Positions 1-6,252 of a stretch of 6,271 bases of DNA are shown here, in pieces. Position numbers and translations under genes: made by a program. This DNA comes from Pseudomonadota bacterium (lineage in GTDB: Bacteria > Pseudomonadota > Alphaproteobacteria > Rhizobiales > Hyphomicrobiaceae). The stretch covers positions 1-6,271 of the forward strand of contig JAEZAW010000255.1 in NCBI GenBank assembly GCA_023430315.1. Direction: 5' to 3'. Each line of letters starts with the position of its first letter. Position 1 is the first letter of the stretch. The notes beneath the pieces are model-generated. The model had not been told where the DNA came from, did not search any database, and saw only the letters and a list, made by a program, of their open reading frames with translations.

Positions 1-160
1 CCTCAGTTCCTATATTCCGATCGCAATCTTCATCGGTATCGCACTCGTCATCGGCCTGGCGCTGTTGATCGCGCCTTTCGCGGTTGCTTACAAGAATCCC
101 GATCCTGAGAAGCTTTCCGCATTCGAATGCGGCTTCAACGCGTTTGACGACGCGCGCATG

Positions 161-163
161 TAG
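161..163 (+). other. nuoA: Premature in-frame TAG codon within nuoA
   Basis: The codon order is GCG-CGC-ATG-TAG-TTC-GAC, giving A-R-M-stop-F-D, with the reading frame kept on both sides. TAG also serves as the ordinary stop of nuoA (353-355), nuoB (925-927) and the GMC gene on the minus strand (1605-1607). A general reassignment of TAG in this organism is therefore unlikely. Confidence 0.95.
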
Positions 164-331
164 TTCGACATTCGATTCTATCTCGTTTCGATCCTTTTCA
201 TCATCTTCGACCTGGAAGTCGCCTTCCTGTTCCCGTGGGCAGTATCCTTCGGTGAAATCGGCTGGTTCGGCTTCTGGTCCATGATGGTGTTTCTGGCCGT
301 TCTGACCATCGGCTTCATCTATGAATGGAAG

Positions 332-337
332 AAGGGA
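332..337 (+). promoter_or_regulatory. Ribosome binding site for nuoB, inside nuoA
   Basis: AAGGGAG-like purines in the last codons of nuoA lie about eight bases before the ATG at 346. This favours that ATG over the one at 325, which would add seven residues (MEEGSAG) not expected in the family. Confidence 0.55.
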
Positions 338-345
338 GCGCTGGA

Positions 346-927
346 ATGGGCGTAGTTCAAAACGACTCGACGCTTGTCGCGCAAAAGCCCAAGGGCATTA
401 TCGATCCATCGACCGGCAAGCCGGTCGGTAGCGATGACGCTTACTTCAGCGAAATCAATGACGAATTGGCCGACAAGGGCTTTCTCGTCACTTCGACCGA
501 CGAGCTCTTCACATGGGCGCGCACCGGCTCGCTGATGTGGATGACGTTCGGCCTCGCCTGCTGCGCCGTTGAGATGATGCAGGCCTCGATGCCACGCTAC
601 GATGTCGAGCGCTTCGGCTTTGCGCCGCGCGCCTCGCCCCGCCAGTCGGATGTGATGATCGTCGCGGGCACGCTCACCAATAAGATGGCGCCGGCGCTGC
701 GCAAGGTCTACGACCAGATGCCGGAGCCGCGCTACGTCATCTCCATGGGCTCGTGCGCCAACGGCGGCGGCTACTATCACTACAGCTACGCGGTCGTCCG
801 CGGCTGTGACCGCATCGTGCCGGTGGACATCTACGTGCCGGGCTGCCCGCCGACGGCGGAGGCGCTCGTCTACGGCATCCTGCTGCTGCAGAAGAAGATC
901 CGGCGCACCGGCACCATCGAACGGTAG
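346..927 (+). CDS. nuoB: NADH-quinone oxidoreductase subunit B (complex I, PSST/20 kDa homologue)
   Basis: NuoB is the peripheral-arm subunit that holds cluster N2, the last iron-sulfur centre, which passes electrons to quinone at the junction with the membrane arm. The 193-residue product is full length. The four expected [4Fe-4S] ligands are visible: the tandem Cys72-Cys73 in FGLACCAVEMM, Cys137 in SMGSCANGGGYYHY, and Cys167 in VPGCPPTAEAL. Other conserved blocks are GSLMWMTFGLA, RYDVERFGFAPRASPRQSD, GTLTNKMAPALRKVYDQMPEP and the C-terminal QKKIRRTGTIER. The ATG at 346 overlaps the end of nuoA by 10 bases, so translation is probably coupled. If nuoA translation stops at the TAG at 161-163, ribosomes would not reach this start from upstream, and nuoB would depend on its own binding site. 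No defect is seen in nuoB itself. Confidence 0.97.
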   Translation: MGVVQNDSTLVAQKPKGIIDPSTGKPVGSDDAYFSEINDELADKGFLVTSTDELFTWARTGSLMWMTFGLACCAVEMMQASMPRYDVERFGFAPRASPRQSDVMIVAGTLTNKMAPALRKVYDQMPEPRYVISMGSCANGGGYYHYSYAVVRGCDRIVPVDIYVPGCPPTAEALVYGILLLQKKIRRTGTIER

Positions 928-934
928 CACGCTG

Positions 935-1582
935 ATGCAGACACACATCGAAAGCCTCGACGAGCTCAAGGAGCATGTTGCCGCCGGTCTCGGCGACAAG
1001 CTCGTCGATGCGCAGATTGCCTTCGGCGAGCTGACACTCGTCGTGCCGCGCGAGCAGATCGTGCCCGTGCTCAAATATCTGCGCGACAACGGCCGCTGTC
1101 AGTTCGAAGTGCTGATCGATATCTGCGGCGTCGACTATCCCGCGCGCGAGCGGCGCTTCGATGTCGTCTATCACCTGCTCTCGGTGCGCCAGAACCAGCG
1201 CATCCGCGTCAAGCTCGAGACCGACGAGACCGCGCTCGTGCCGAGCGTCGTCGGCGTTTTCCCGGCTGCCAACTGGTACGAGCGCGAGGCTTACGACATG
1301 TACGGTATGCCCTTCTCAGGGCATCCGGACCTGCGTCGCCTGCTGACCGACTACGGCTTCGAGGGCTACCCCCTGCGCAAGGACTTCCCCCTCACGGGCT
1401 ATGTCGAGGTGCGTTACGACGATGAGCTGAAACGTGTCGTCTATGATCGCGTGCGGCTGACGCAGGAGTTCCGCAACTTCGATTTCGAGAGTCCCTGGGA
1501 AGGCGTGGACTACGTCCTCCCTGGCGACGAGAAGGCGGCCGCGCCGCCGCCGGCCCCACCACCTCCGCCGCCCAAGTCCTGA
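935..1582 (+). CDS. nuoC: NADH-quinone oxidoreductase subunit C (complex I, 30 kDa homologue)
   Basis: NuoC is a peripheral-arm subunit without cofactors that binds NuoD and NuoB near the quinone site. The 215-residue product shows the 30 kDa subunit pattern: an N-terminal domain with FEVLIDICGVDYP (about residues 53-65), FDVVYHLLSVRQNQRIRVK, then the family signature in NWYEREAYDMYGMPFSGHPDLRRL-type sequence followed by LLTDYGFEGYPLRKDFPLTGY. The C-terminus FDFESPWEGVDYVLPGDEK is the usual family ending. It is extended by an Ala/Pro-rich tail (AAAPPPAPPPPPPKS) of unknown role. The ATG lies 7 bases after the nuoB stop; no clear Shine-Dalgarno precedes it, so coupling to nuoB is likely. An open frame extends upstream to 806, but that part only shadows nuoB. 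The expected next gene, nuoD, is absent; the next gene is convergent. Confidence 0.96.
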   Translation: MQTHIESLDELKEHVAAGLGDKLVDAQIAFGELTLVVPREQIVPVLKYLRDNGRCQFEVLIDICGVDYPARERRFDVVYHLLSVRQNQRIRVKLETDETALVPSVVGVFPAANWYEREAYDMYGMPFSGHPDLRRLLTDYGFEGYPLRKDFPLTGYVEVRYDDELKRVVYDRVRLTQEFRNFDFESPWEGVDYVLPGDEKAAAPPPAPPPPPPKS

Positions 1583-1599
1583 GCGCTCGCTGCGCGCTC
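1581..1599. terminator. Possible bidirectional stem-loop between convergent nuoC and GMC genes
   Basis: GAGCGC (1581-1586) and GCGCTC (1594-1599) are perfect complements around a 7-base loop, and begin within the nuoC stop codon. The position between two genes ending head to head fits a shared terminator. No T-run follows on either strand and the stem is only six pairs, so this is weak. Confidence 0.3.
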
Positions 1600-1604
1600 G
1601 TGGT

Positions 1605-3236
1605 CTAAGCTACTGCCGCGGTGCGCGCGTCGACCTTGATCATGTCCGCGGCTTTCTCCGCGATCATGATCGTCGGCGCGTTGGTGTTCCCCGAGATCAG
1701 GTTCGGCATGATCGAGGCGTCGATCACGCGCAAACCTCCGATGCCGCGCACGCGCAGGCGACTGTCGACCACTGCGGCAGCGTCGTTGCCCATTTTGCAG
1801 GTGCCGCAGGGATGGAAGACCGTGGTGCCCTTCTCCTTCGCAAACGTCATGAAGTCCTCGTCGCTCACGCATTCCGGCCCCGGGAACACCTCGCGCCGCA
1901 CGAGCGGCTTGAAGGCAGCCTGCTCGGAGATGCGTCGCGCGAGCTTGAGGCCGGCGAGCGTGACGCGCTGGTCGCTCTCGGCAGCCAGATAGTTGGCGAT
2001 GATCGAGGGGTGCTGCTTCGGGTCGGGAGAGACAATGTGCTGATGGCCGCGGCTGTCGGGACGCAACACGCAGATCGTCGAGGAGATGCCGGGATAGGTA
2101 TGCAGGCCCTTGCCGGGCGCATCGGCGGAGAACGGAATGAAGTGAAACTGGATGTCGGGCTCGTCGAGTTCGGGCGACGATTTCGCGAACACGCCAGCAA
2201 CGGCGGCGCCGTTGGCCAGGATGCCGCTCCGGTTGAATGCATACTCGATGCCGGTCTTCATTTGCAGCAGCTTGCTGTGCCAGACCGCATTGAGGCTGTA
2301 GGGCGCTTCGGTCACTTCGTAGACCGAGCGCACCTGATAGTGATCCTGCAGGTTCTCGCCGACGCCCTTGAGTTCGTGGCGCACGGGGATGCCCACCTTC
2401 TGCAGCACCTCGCCCTGGCCGATGCCTGAAAGCTCGAGAATTTGCGGACTGCCGATGGCACCTGCCGCGAGCAGCACTTCGCGTCGTGCCTTGATGAAAC
2501 GCTTCTCGCCACCGACGGAGAACCGCACGCCCGAAGCGCGCCGTTCATCAAGCGCGATCGCTTCGACCTCGGCGTGCGTGATAATGCGGAGGTTCGGACG
2601 GTTGGCTGCGTCGCGCAGATAGGTGACTGCAGTGGAGCCGCGGCGACCATCCCGGATCGTGTACTGGTAGTAGCCGGCACCTTCCTGGGTTTTGCCGTTG
2701 AAGTCGTCGGTCGGCGGGATGCCCGCCTCGACGCACGCAGCGACGAAGGCCGCGCAGAGCGGGCTCTCCATGCGCATGTCGGTGACGGAGAGCGGCCCGC
2801 CGGTGCCATGGAGGCCGTCGGCCCCGCGCTCCTGGTTCTCGGCGCGCTTGAAATAGGGCAGCACGTCCTCGTAGGACCAGCCGACGTTGCCGAGCTGGCG
2901 CCACACGTCGTAGTCGCGCGCCTGCCCGCGGATATAGACGAGGCCGTTGATGGCGCTGGAGCCACCGAGCACACGCCCGCGAGGCCAGGGTACATGACGC
3001 CCGCCGAGATGGGGCTCGGGACCGGCGGCGTACTGCCAGGTGACATCGGGATTGTACATCGTGCGGAAATAGCCGCCGGGGATGTGGATCCATGGATTGG
3101 TGTCCTTACCGCCGGCCTCCAGCAGGGCCACGGTCACCCCTGCCTGCTCGCTCAGGCGATTGGCGAGCACGCAGCCCGCCGAACCGGCCCCCACGATGAC
3201 GTAGTCGTAGCTGCCCTCGTTCTTACCAGCCGGCAT
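1605..3236 (-). CDS. GMC-family FAD-dependent alcohol/choline dehydrogenase-like oxidoreductase
   Basis: The 543-residue product is a full-length glucose-methanol-choline oxidoreductase of the bacterial BetA/AlkJ-like type, which oxidises an alcohol to an aldehyde using FAD. Visible features in order: the N-terminal FAD-binding loop YVIVGAGSAGCVLANRL (residues 12-28) with the ribose-binding acidic residue E40 in LLEAGG; GMC signature 1 at residues about 86-110 (RGRVLGGSSAINGL onward); GMC signature 2 at 259-273 (GAIGSPQILELSGIG); and the catalytic pair near the C-terminus, His475 in FHPCGTCKMG and Asn519 in SGNTNAPTIMIAEKAADMI. No signal peptide is seen, so it is probably cytoplasmic or membrane-associated. 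The ATG at 3234-3236 is supported by GGGGAGG four bases upstream. No betB, betI or carrier gene lies nearby, so choline cannot be claimed; aliphatic alcohols or polyethylene glycol are equally possible substrates. Confidence 0.93.
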   Translation of the reverse strand: MPAGKNEGSYDYVIVGAGSAGCVLANRLSEQAGVTVALLEAGGKDTNPWIHIPGGYFRTMYNPDVTWQYAAGPEPHLGGRHVPWPRGRVLGGSSAINGLVYIRGQARDYDVWRQLGNVGWSYEDVLPYFKRAENQERGADGLHGTGGPLSVTDMRMESPLCAAFVAACVEAGIPPTDDFNGKTQEGAGYYQYTIRDGRRGSTAVTYLRDAANRPNLRIITHAEVEAIALDERRASGVRFSVGGEKRFIKARREVLLAAGAIGSPQILELSGIGQGEVLQKVGIPVRHELKGVGENLQDHYQVRSVYEVTEAPYSLNAVWHSKLLQMKTGIEYAFNRSGILANGAAVAGVFAKSSPELDEPDIQFHFIPFSADAPGKGLHTYPGISSTICVLRPDSRGHQHIVSPDPKQHPSIIANYLAAESDQRVTLAGLKLARRISEQAAFKPLVRREVFPGPECVSDEDFMTFAKEKGTTVFHPCGTCKMGNDAAAVVDSRLRVRGIGGLRVIDASIMPNLISGNTNAPTIMIAEKAADMIKVDARTAAVA

Positions 3237-3240
3237 TCTG

Positions 3241-3247
3241 CCTCCCC
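3241..3247 (-). promoter_or_regulatory. Ribosome binding site of the GMC oxidoreductase gene
   Basis: The minus strand reads GGGGAGG, then CAGA, then ATG. This strong Shine-Dalgarno fixes the start at 3236. No convincing -35/-10 pair was found in the 142 bases between this gene and the upstream gene, although the promoter is expected there if the genes are not co-transcribed. Confidence 0.65.
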
Positions 3248-3337
3248 ATAGCGTCGTTCGTCCTTTGCGCCGGCATCTGCCACCAAGCGCAGGTTGTCCC
3301 GGAATTTACACGGAATGGGGCAAAGATCGACTCTTCA

Positions 3338-3353
3338 CGATGCGGCAGCATCG
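3338..3353. repeat. Short perfect hairpin (possible terminator) between DUF925 and GMC genes
   Basis: CGATGC (3338-3343) and GCATCG (3348-3353) are perfect complements with a 4-base loop. The hairpin lies 25 bases past the stop of the upstream minus-strand gene. On the minus strand no T-run follows, so it is a poor intrinsic terminator for that gene; on the plus strand CTTTT follows closely, but no plus-strand gene is known there. Confidence 0.3.
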
Positions 3354-3378
3354 ATGGCTTTTGACCGGGCGTACGGGG

Positions 3379-3933
3379 TCATGCTGAAACGAACGTCAGC
3401 TTCGGCCAGCGCTCCTTCCACTTCTTGCTTGCTTGGCGCAAGCGATAGACTCCGATCTTCGCAGAAAAGGCAGGCGTGGGTCTCACGATCAAACCCACCA
3501 GATCATCAAGGCCGTGCGGAGCAAGGATCTCGAAGCGACCATTCTCAAGGCGGGCGGCAATGGCCGTGGCCGTCTCAGGCCAGCAGCGAACGGCATCGGC
3601 GACATTCCCATAGGGTGGGTCGCCATTCGGACCATGCATCCGCGCCTGGTTGTGAACGGACCATGGGACGCCGGGCGCCATGGTGCATAGACAATTCTGA
3701 ATCGACAAGTCAGTCGCCGGGTTCACGTCAGCCGGATTGCAGTAAACGACGTCAACATCACTACCCGGCACTGGGCCGAGCCGCAGACCATGCAGATGAT
3801 CCCAAACGGCGTTGCGCAAAAGGCCTGCACCGACCCAGCAATCCTCGATGCCAAGCATCCCCAAGGTCTTAAGCGGCTGCGCGACGTGAGGCTGCCCTGC
3901 AAGAAACGCGGCGATATCATCGGGTTGCAGCAT
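3379..3933 (-). CDS. Nucleotidyltransferase family protein (PF06042/DUF925-like)
   Basis: The 184-residue product matches the general pattern of DUF925 proteins, small putative nucleotidyltransferases of unknown substrate. From the N-terminus: a helical part ending LKTLGMLGIEDCWVGAGLLR; the family segment RNAVWDHLHGL (residues 40-50); the metal-binding pattern GSDVDVVY with Asp59 and Asp61, followed by NPAD; GVPWSVHNQARMH; WPETATAIAARLE; LAPHGLDDLVGLIVR; and the end YRLRQASKKWKERWPKLTF. The G..R...D-x-D arrangement is that of polymerase-beta-type nucleotidyltransferases. The frame is open upstream to a TTG at 4053, but family homology starts near the ATG at 3931-3933, which I chose although its Shine-Dalgarno is weak (AGG 12 bases upstream). 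GC content is lower than in neighbouring genes. The role is unknown, and the neighbours give no hint. Confidence 0.85.
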   Translation of the reverse strand: MLQPDDIAAFLAGQPHVAQPLKTLGMLGIEDCWVGAGLLRNAVWDHLHGLRLGPVPGSDVDVVYCNPADVNPATDLSIQNCLCTMAPGVPWSVHNQARMHGPNGDPPYGNVADAVRCWPETATAIAARLENGRFEILAPHGLDDLVGLIVRPTPAFSAKIGVYRLRQASKKWKERWPKLTFVSA

Positions 3934-4002
3934 AAGCTCAAGATACCTGTCAGCGGGCTTTAAACATAGGGAGACCCCCGATGGCCTTGTTAGGTGGGCG
4001 AC

Positions 4003-4030
4003 GGAACAATTCGATGTATTACGTTGTTCC
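4003..4030. repeat. Inverted repeat GGAACAA-N14-TTGTTCC, operator-like
   Basis: GGAACAA at 4003-4009 and TTGTTCC at 4024-4030 are perfect complements with centres 21 bases apart, that is two helical turns. This spacing fits a dimeric regulator binding one face of the DNA. The site lies 70 bases upstream of the nucleotidyltransferase start and about 65 bases before the possible -10 of the patatin gene. No regulator gene is encoded in the window. Confidence 0.4.
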
Positions 4031-4095
4031 TGCAAGCGTCGGGCTTCCGGCAAGTCGCCTGGCGCCAGCGTAGGTAAACCTTAATACGGCTCGTC

Positions 4096-4101
4096 TATAC
4101 T
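4096..4101 (+). promoter_or_regulatory. Possible -10 element (TATACT) for the patatin-like gene
   Basis: TATACT resembles the sigma-70 -10 consensus, but no good TTGACA-like -35 lies 16-19 bases upstream (the sequence there is around GGTAAA). If used, it would give a leader of roughly 125 bases. Confidence 0.25.
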
Positions 4102-4194
4102 CGCTCTCTGGATCGGGAAACGGCCCATGCCGAGGGGGAACTTAAGAACTCCGGCACGAGGCTTGCACGGCCAGGGCCTTGAGTAGGGGCTCGG

Positions 4195-4219
4195 GGGCAT
4201 CCATCATCGGTGGCTGCCC
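4195..4219 (+). promoter_or_regulatory. Leader hairpin directly before the patatin Shine-Dalgarno
   Basis: GGGCA (4195-4199) pairs with TGCCC (4215-4219), and inside it CCA (4201-4203) pairs with TGG (4211-4213) across a T/C mismatch, leaving a 7-base loop. The Shine-Dalgarno GGGGAG starts at the next base (4220), nine bases before the ATG. The fold could influence translation; in GC-rich DNA it could also be chance. Confidence 0.3.
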
Positions 4220-4234
4220 GGGGAGTCGAGTAAA

Positions 4235-5194
4235 ATGGCACGTGGTAAAGTTGGAATTGCACTCGGTGGTGGCGCGGCGCGCGGATGGGCACATATCGGT
4301 GTGCTCAGAGCCCTGGCTCAGGTCGGCGTGGTGCCGGACATCATCGCAGGAACCTCGATCGGCGCTGTCGTGGGGGGCTGCTTCGCCGCCGGGCGCCTCG
4401 ACGAGCTCGAGGGCTTTGCCCGTGATCTCACCAAGCGCAAGATCTTCGGCTATCTGGATTTCAACCTCTCCGGCTCGGGCCTGATCACTGGTCAGCGCGT
4501 CGTCGAGCGGCTCGAGGGGCACCTCAAGGGTCTGCAGATCGAGGAAATGCAGTCGCGTTTCGCCGCGGTTGCCACCGAATTCGGAACCGGCCAGGAAACC
4601 TGGATCACGCGCGGGCCGCTGGTCGAGGCCATGCGCGCCTCCTACGCCCTGCCCGGCATCTTCAAACCCGTTCGCGTCAATAATCGCTGGCTTATGGATG
4701 GTGCGCTCTGCAACCCGGTGCCGGCTTCAGTCTGCCGCGCCCTCGGCGCCCGCTATGTCATCGCGGTAAATTTGAATTCCGATGCCTGCGGGCGCGGCAA
4801 CCAGTTCCCGGAGCTCGACGGCGGTCTCTTGGAGCCGACGCCGCCACCACCGCCCGAGCCTGAGCCCGCGCGCACGCTCGCCAACGGTTTCGGCGCCCGC
4901 AACCTGATCAAGCGGCAGCTTTTCGGCGGCGGTGACAGCAGCCCCGGCATCTCCAGCGTCATGGTCGATGCCTTCAACATCGTTCAGGACCGTATCGCGC
5001 GTTCGCGCCTTGCCGGCGATCCGCCCGATGCGATCATCAACCCGCGCCTCGCCGGCATCGGTCTCTTCGACTTCCACAGTGCCGATGCGCTGATCTCGCG
5101 CGGCATGGCGGCCGCCCAGCGGGAAGCCGAGGACATTCGCCGGGAGATCGCCGCCCGCGATGCCGCCACGCAGCGTCACGTCGCTCTGGCCTAA
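4235..5194 (+). CDS. Patatin-like phospholipase (RssA-type)
   Basis: The 319-residue product is a patatin-fold serine acyl hydrolase, a family that cleaves acyl chains from phospholipids or other lipids with a Ser-Asp dyad. The sequence shows the oxyanion-hole loop GGGAARGWAHIGVL (residues 11-24), the nucleophile elbow GTSIG with Ser41, the conserved segment EAMRASYALPGIFKPV (131-146) and the dyad Asp155 in MDGALCNPVP. The glycine-rich loop and the early position of the nucleophile are those of the bacterial RssA-like group. A Pro/Glu-rich linker follows at about 201-211, then a helical C-terminal part rich in Arg and Ala. No signal peptide or membrane helix is seen, so it is probably cytoplasmic. 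GGGGAG nine bases upstream supports the ATG at 4235. The natural substrate cannot be read from the sequence. Confidence 0.93.
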   Translation: MARGKVGIALGGGAARGWAHIGVLRALAQVGVVPDIIAGTSIGAVVGGCFAAGRLDELEGFARDLTKRKIFGYLDFNLSGSGLITGQRVVERLEGHLKGLQIEEMQSRFAAVATEFGTGQETWITRGPLVEAMRASYALPGIFKPVRVNNRWLMDGALCNPVPASVCRALGARYVIAVNLNSDACGRGNQFPELDGGLLEPTPPPPPEPEPARTLANGFGARNLIKRQLFGGGDSSPGISSVMVDAFNIVQDRIARSRLAGDPPDAIINPRLAGIGLFDFHSADALISRGMAAAQREAEDIRREIAARDAATQRHVALA

Positions 5195-5294
5195 TCCTTC
5201 CTCGTCTCACTGCTCTCAGCGATTGGCGCTGGATTGCCGGCGCCGGTCGTGATCTTGTGCGCGTCCCCGAACAACAAGCCTCAAGCCGACAAAC

Positions 5295-5300
5295 GGGCGG
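5295..5300 (+). promoter_or_regulatory. Ribosome binding site deciding the DMT transporter start
   Basis: GGGCGG, continuing into AAA, lies seven bases before the ATG at 5308. The alternative GTG at 5257 (17 residues longer) has no purine-rich site before it, and its extra residues are not expected in the family. Confidence 0.45.
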
Positions 5301-5307
5301 AAACGCG

Positions 5308-6252
5308 ATGCAGGACAGCACCTCGGACGCGGAGACGGCGCGCCGCGCGGCGATCAAGGTCGCGCATGACCGCCTCGATCTCTTCGCGGTCAGCATCCTC
5401 ACCCTGCTGTGCATCTTCCTCGGCATCGGTCAGGTGGCGATGAAGGTTGCCAATGCTGGCATCTCGCCCTTGCTGCAGGGGGCACTGCGCTCGCTGCTTG
5501 CTGCCGGGCTCGTCGGTCTGCTGTGTGCCGTGCGCGGGATCTCGCTGCGCCTGGATCGCGTGATGCTCGCACCATTGCTGCTCTCGGCACTCTTCTTCAC
5601 AGCCGAGTTCGCCTTTCTCTATCCGGGTCTCGAGCGCACGACAGCCTCGCGCGCAATCATCTTCCTTTACACCTCGCCCTTCGTCGTTGCTGCGGGCGCG
5701 CACTTCCTCATTCCAGGAGACCGCCTCACGCTGTCGAAGATTGCCGGCCTACTCGCGGCACTCGCGGGCATCATGATCGTGTTGGCCGGGCGCGAGACGA
5801 AAGGCGTCAGCTCGCTGACAGGCGATCTTCTTTGCCTCGCCGGCGGCATCGCCTGGGGTTTCCTGACGCTGAGCGTGCGCGCGACGCGACTTGCTGGCGA
5901 GCGGCCCGAGCGCGTGATCTTCATGCAGCTTGCGATCTCTGCCATTCTACTCTGGCTCATCTCGCTCGCACTTGGCGAGCGTGGCATCACCGATCCTTCG
6001 CCGCTTGTGCTGAGCGCCTTCGGCTATACCGTCATCTTCGTCGCGTTCATTACGTTCACGACGTCGCTCTGGCTCATGACGCGCTATCCGGCTTCGCGCA
6101 TCATGGCCTTCCTCATGATCACGCCCGTGTTCGGCGTCGCGGCTGGCGTAATCCTTCTCGGCGAGCCGCTGACGATCCATCTCATCATCGGCCTCGTCGT
6201 CGTGATCCTGGGACTGTGGCTCGTGAACCGGCCGGCATCCAACGCAAAATAA
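5308..6252 (+). CDS. EamA/DMT-superfamily transporter, ten membrane helices
   Basis: The 314-residue product is a drug/metabolite transporter of the EamA type, an inner-membrane permease built from two five-helix repeats. Hydrophobic segments lie near residues 25-44, 55-75, 84-104, 112-132, 143-160, 171-190, 201-221, 232-253, 262-284 and 288-307. Family hallmarks include the end of helix 4 and start of helix 5 (FLYTSPFVVAAGAHFLIPGDRLT, then LAGIMIVL) and its counterpart in the second repeat (PVFGVAAGVILLGEPLT, then GLVVVILGLWLVNR). The N-terminus is charged and cytoplasmic. It begins 113 bases after the patatin gene on the same strand, so co-transcription is possible but not shown. EamA proteins export amino acids, metabolites or drugs; the substrate cannot be predicted. 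The ATG at 5308 was preferred to the GTG at 5257 for its better ribosome binding site. Confidence 0.92.
   Translation: MQDSTSDAETARRAAIKVAHDRLDLFAVSILTLLCIFLGIGQVAMKVANAGISPLLQGALRSLLAAGLVGLLCAVRGISLRLDRVMLAPLLLSALFFTAEFAFLYPGLERTTASRAIIFLYTSPFVVAAGAHFLIPGDRLTLSKIAGLLAALAGIMIVLAGRETKGVSSLTGDLLCLAGGIAWGFLTLSVRATRLAGERPERVIFMQLAISAILLWLISLALGERGITDPSPLVLSAFGYTVIFVAFITFTTSLWLMTRYPASRIMAFLMITPVFGVAAGVILLGEPLTIHLIIGLVVVILGLWLVNRPASNAK

Larger units (their letters stand above)
1..355 (+). pseudogene. nuoA: NADH-quinone oxidoreductase subunit A (complex I, ND3 homologue), 5'-partial, interrupted by an in-frame TAG
   Basis: NuoA is a small membrane subunit of complex I (three helices, homologous to mitochondrial ND3); its first loop lies near the quinone site. 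The frame beginning at base 2 reads 53 codons, then TAG at 161-163, then 63 more codons to the normal stop at 353-355. Both halves match alphaproteobacterial NuoA closely: helix 1 (visible residues about 7-28), the loop with NPDPEKLSAFECGFNAFDDARM, then FDIRFYLV, the FDLEVAFLFPW segment with the conserved acidic residues of helix 2, and the end WKKGALEWA. Only about five N-terminal codons appear to lie outside the window. Relatives usually have Lys at the stop position, so one base change (AAG to TAG) would explain it. A product ending there would lack helices 2 and 3. No frameshift and no other decay is seen, so sequencing error, very recent inactivation or suppression are all possible. Confidence 0.88.
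3934..4234. other. Divergent intergenic region with inverted repeat and structured leader
   Basis: About 300 bases separate the divergent nucleotidyltransferase and patatin genes and should hold both promoters. Visible here are a 7-base inverted repeat (4003-4030), a possible -10 for the patatin gene (4096-4101) and a hairpin touching the patatin ribosome binding site (4195-4219). I see no credible ORF, tRNA or other RNA gene. GC content is about 50% in 3901-4020, well below the neighbouring genes. Confidence 0.6.

Noticed and set aside
161..163. Pyrrolysine or another programmed recoding at the nuoA TAG
   Set aside because: The position is an ordinary Lys site in relatives, NuoA is not a known pyrrolysine protein, no downstream recoding signal was recognised, and TAG terminates other genes in the window.
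319..1174. Minus-strand open frames opposite nuoB and nuoC
   Set aside because: Both plus-strand genes are unmistakable complex I subunits; the minus frames are compositional shadows.
1812..3251. Long plus-strand open frames opposite the GMC gene (1812-2429 and 2442-3251)
   Set aside because: They are antisense shadows of a well-supported GMC gene in high-GC DNA; their translations show no family motifs.
3255..3300. Sigma-54-like promoter (TGGCAG ... GGCGC on the minus strand) before the GMC gene
   Set aside because: The conserved GC of the -12 element is out of register by one base and the TT is missing.
3294..3872. 192-codon plus-strand open frame opposite the nucleotidyltransferase gene
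   Set aside because: The minus strand shows clear DUF925 motifs; the plus-strand translation is rich in Ser, Arg and Gln with no recognisable domain.
3988..4080. GTTAGGT at about 3989-3996 as part of an integron attC site
   Set aside because: The heptamer fits the core-site consensus GTTRRRY, but no matching partner site or further attC structure was found, and no cassette array or integrase is present.
5225..5244. GGCGC/GCGCC stem after the patatin gene as a terminator
   Set aside because: Only five pairs with a 10-base loop and no T-run; expected by chance at this GC content.
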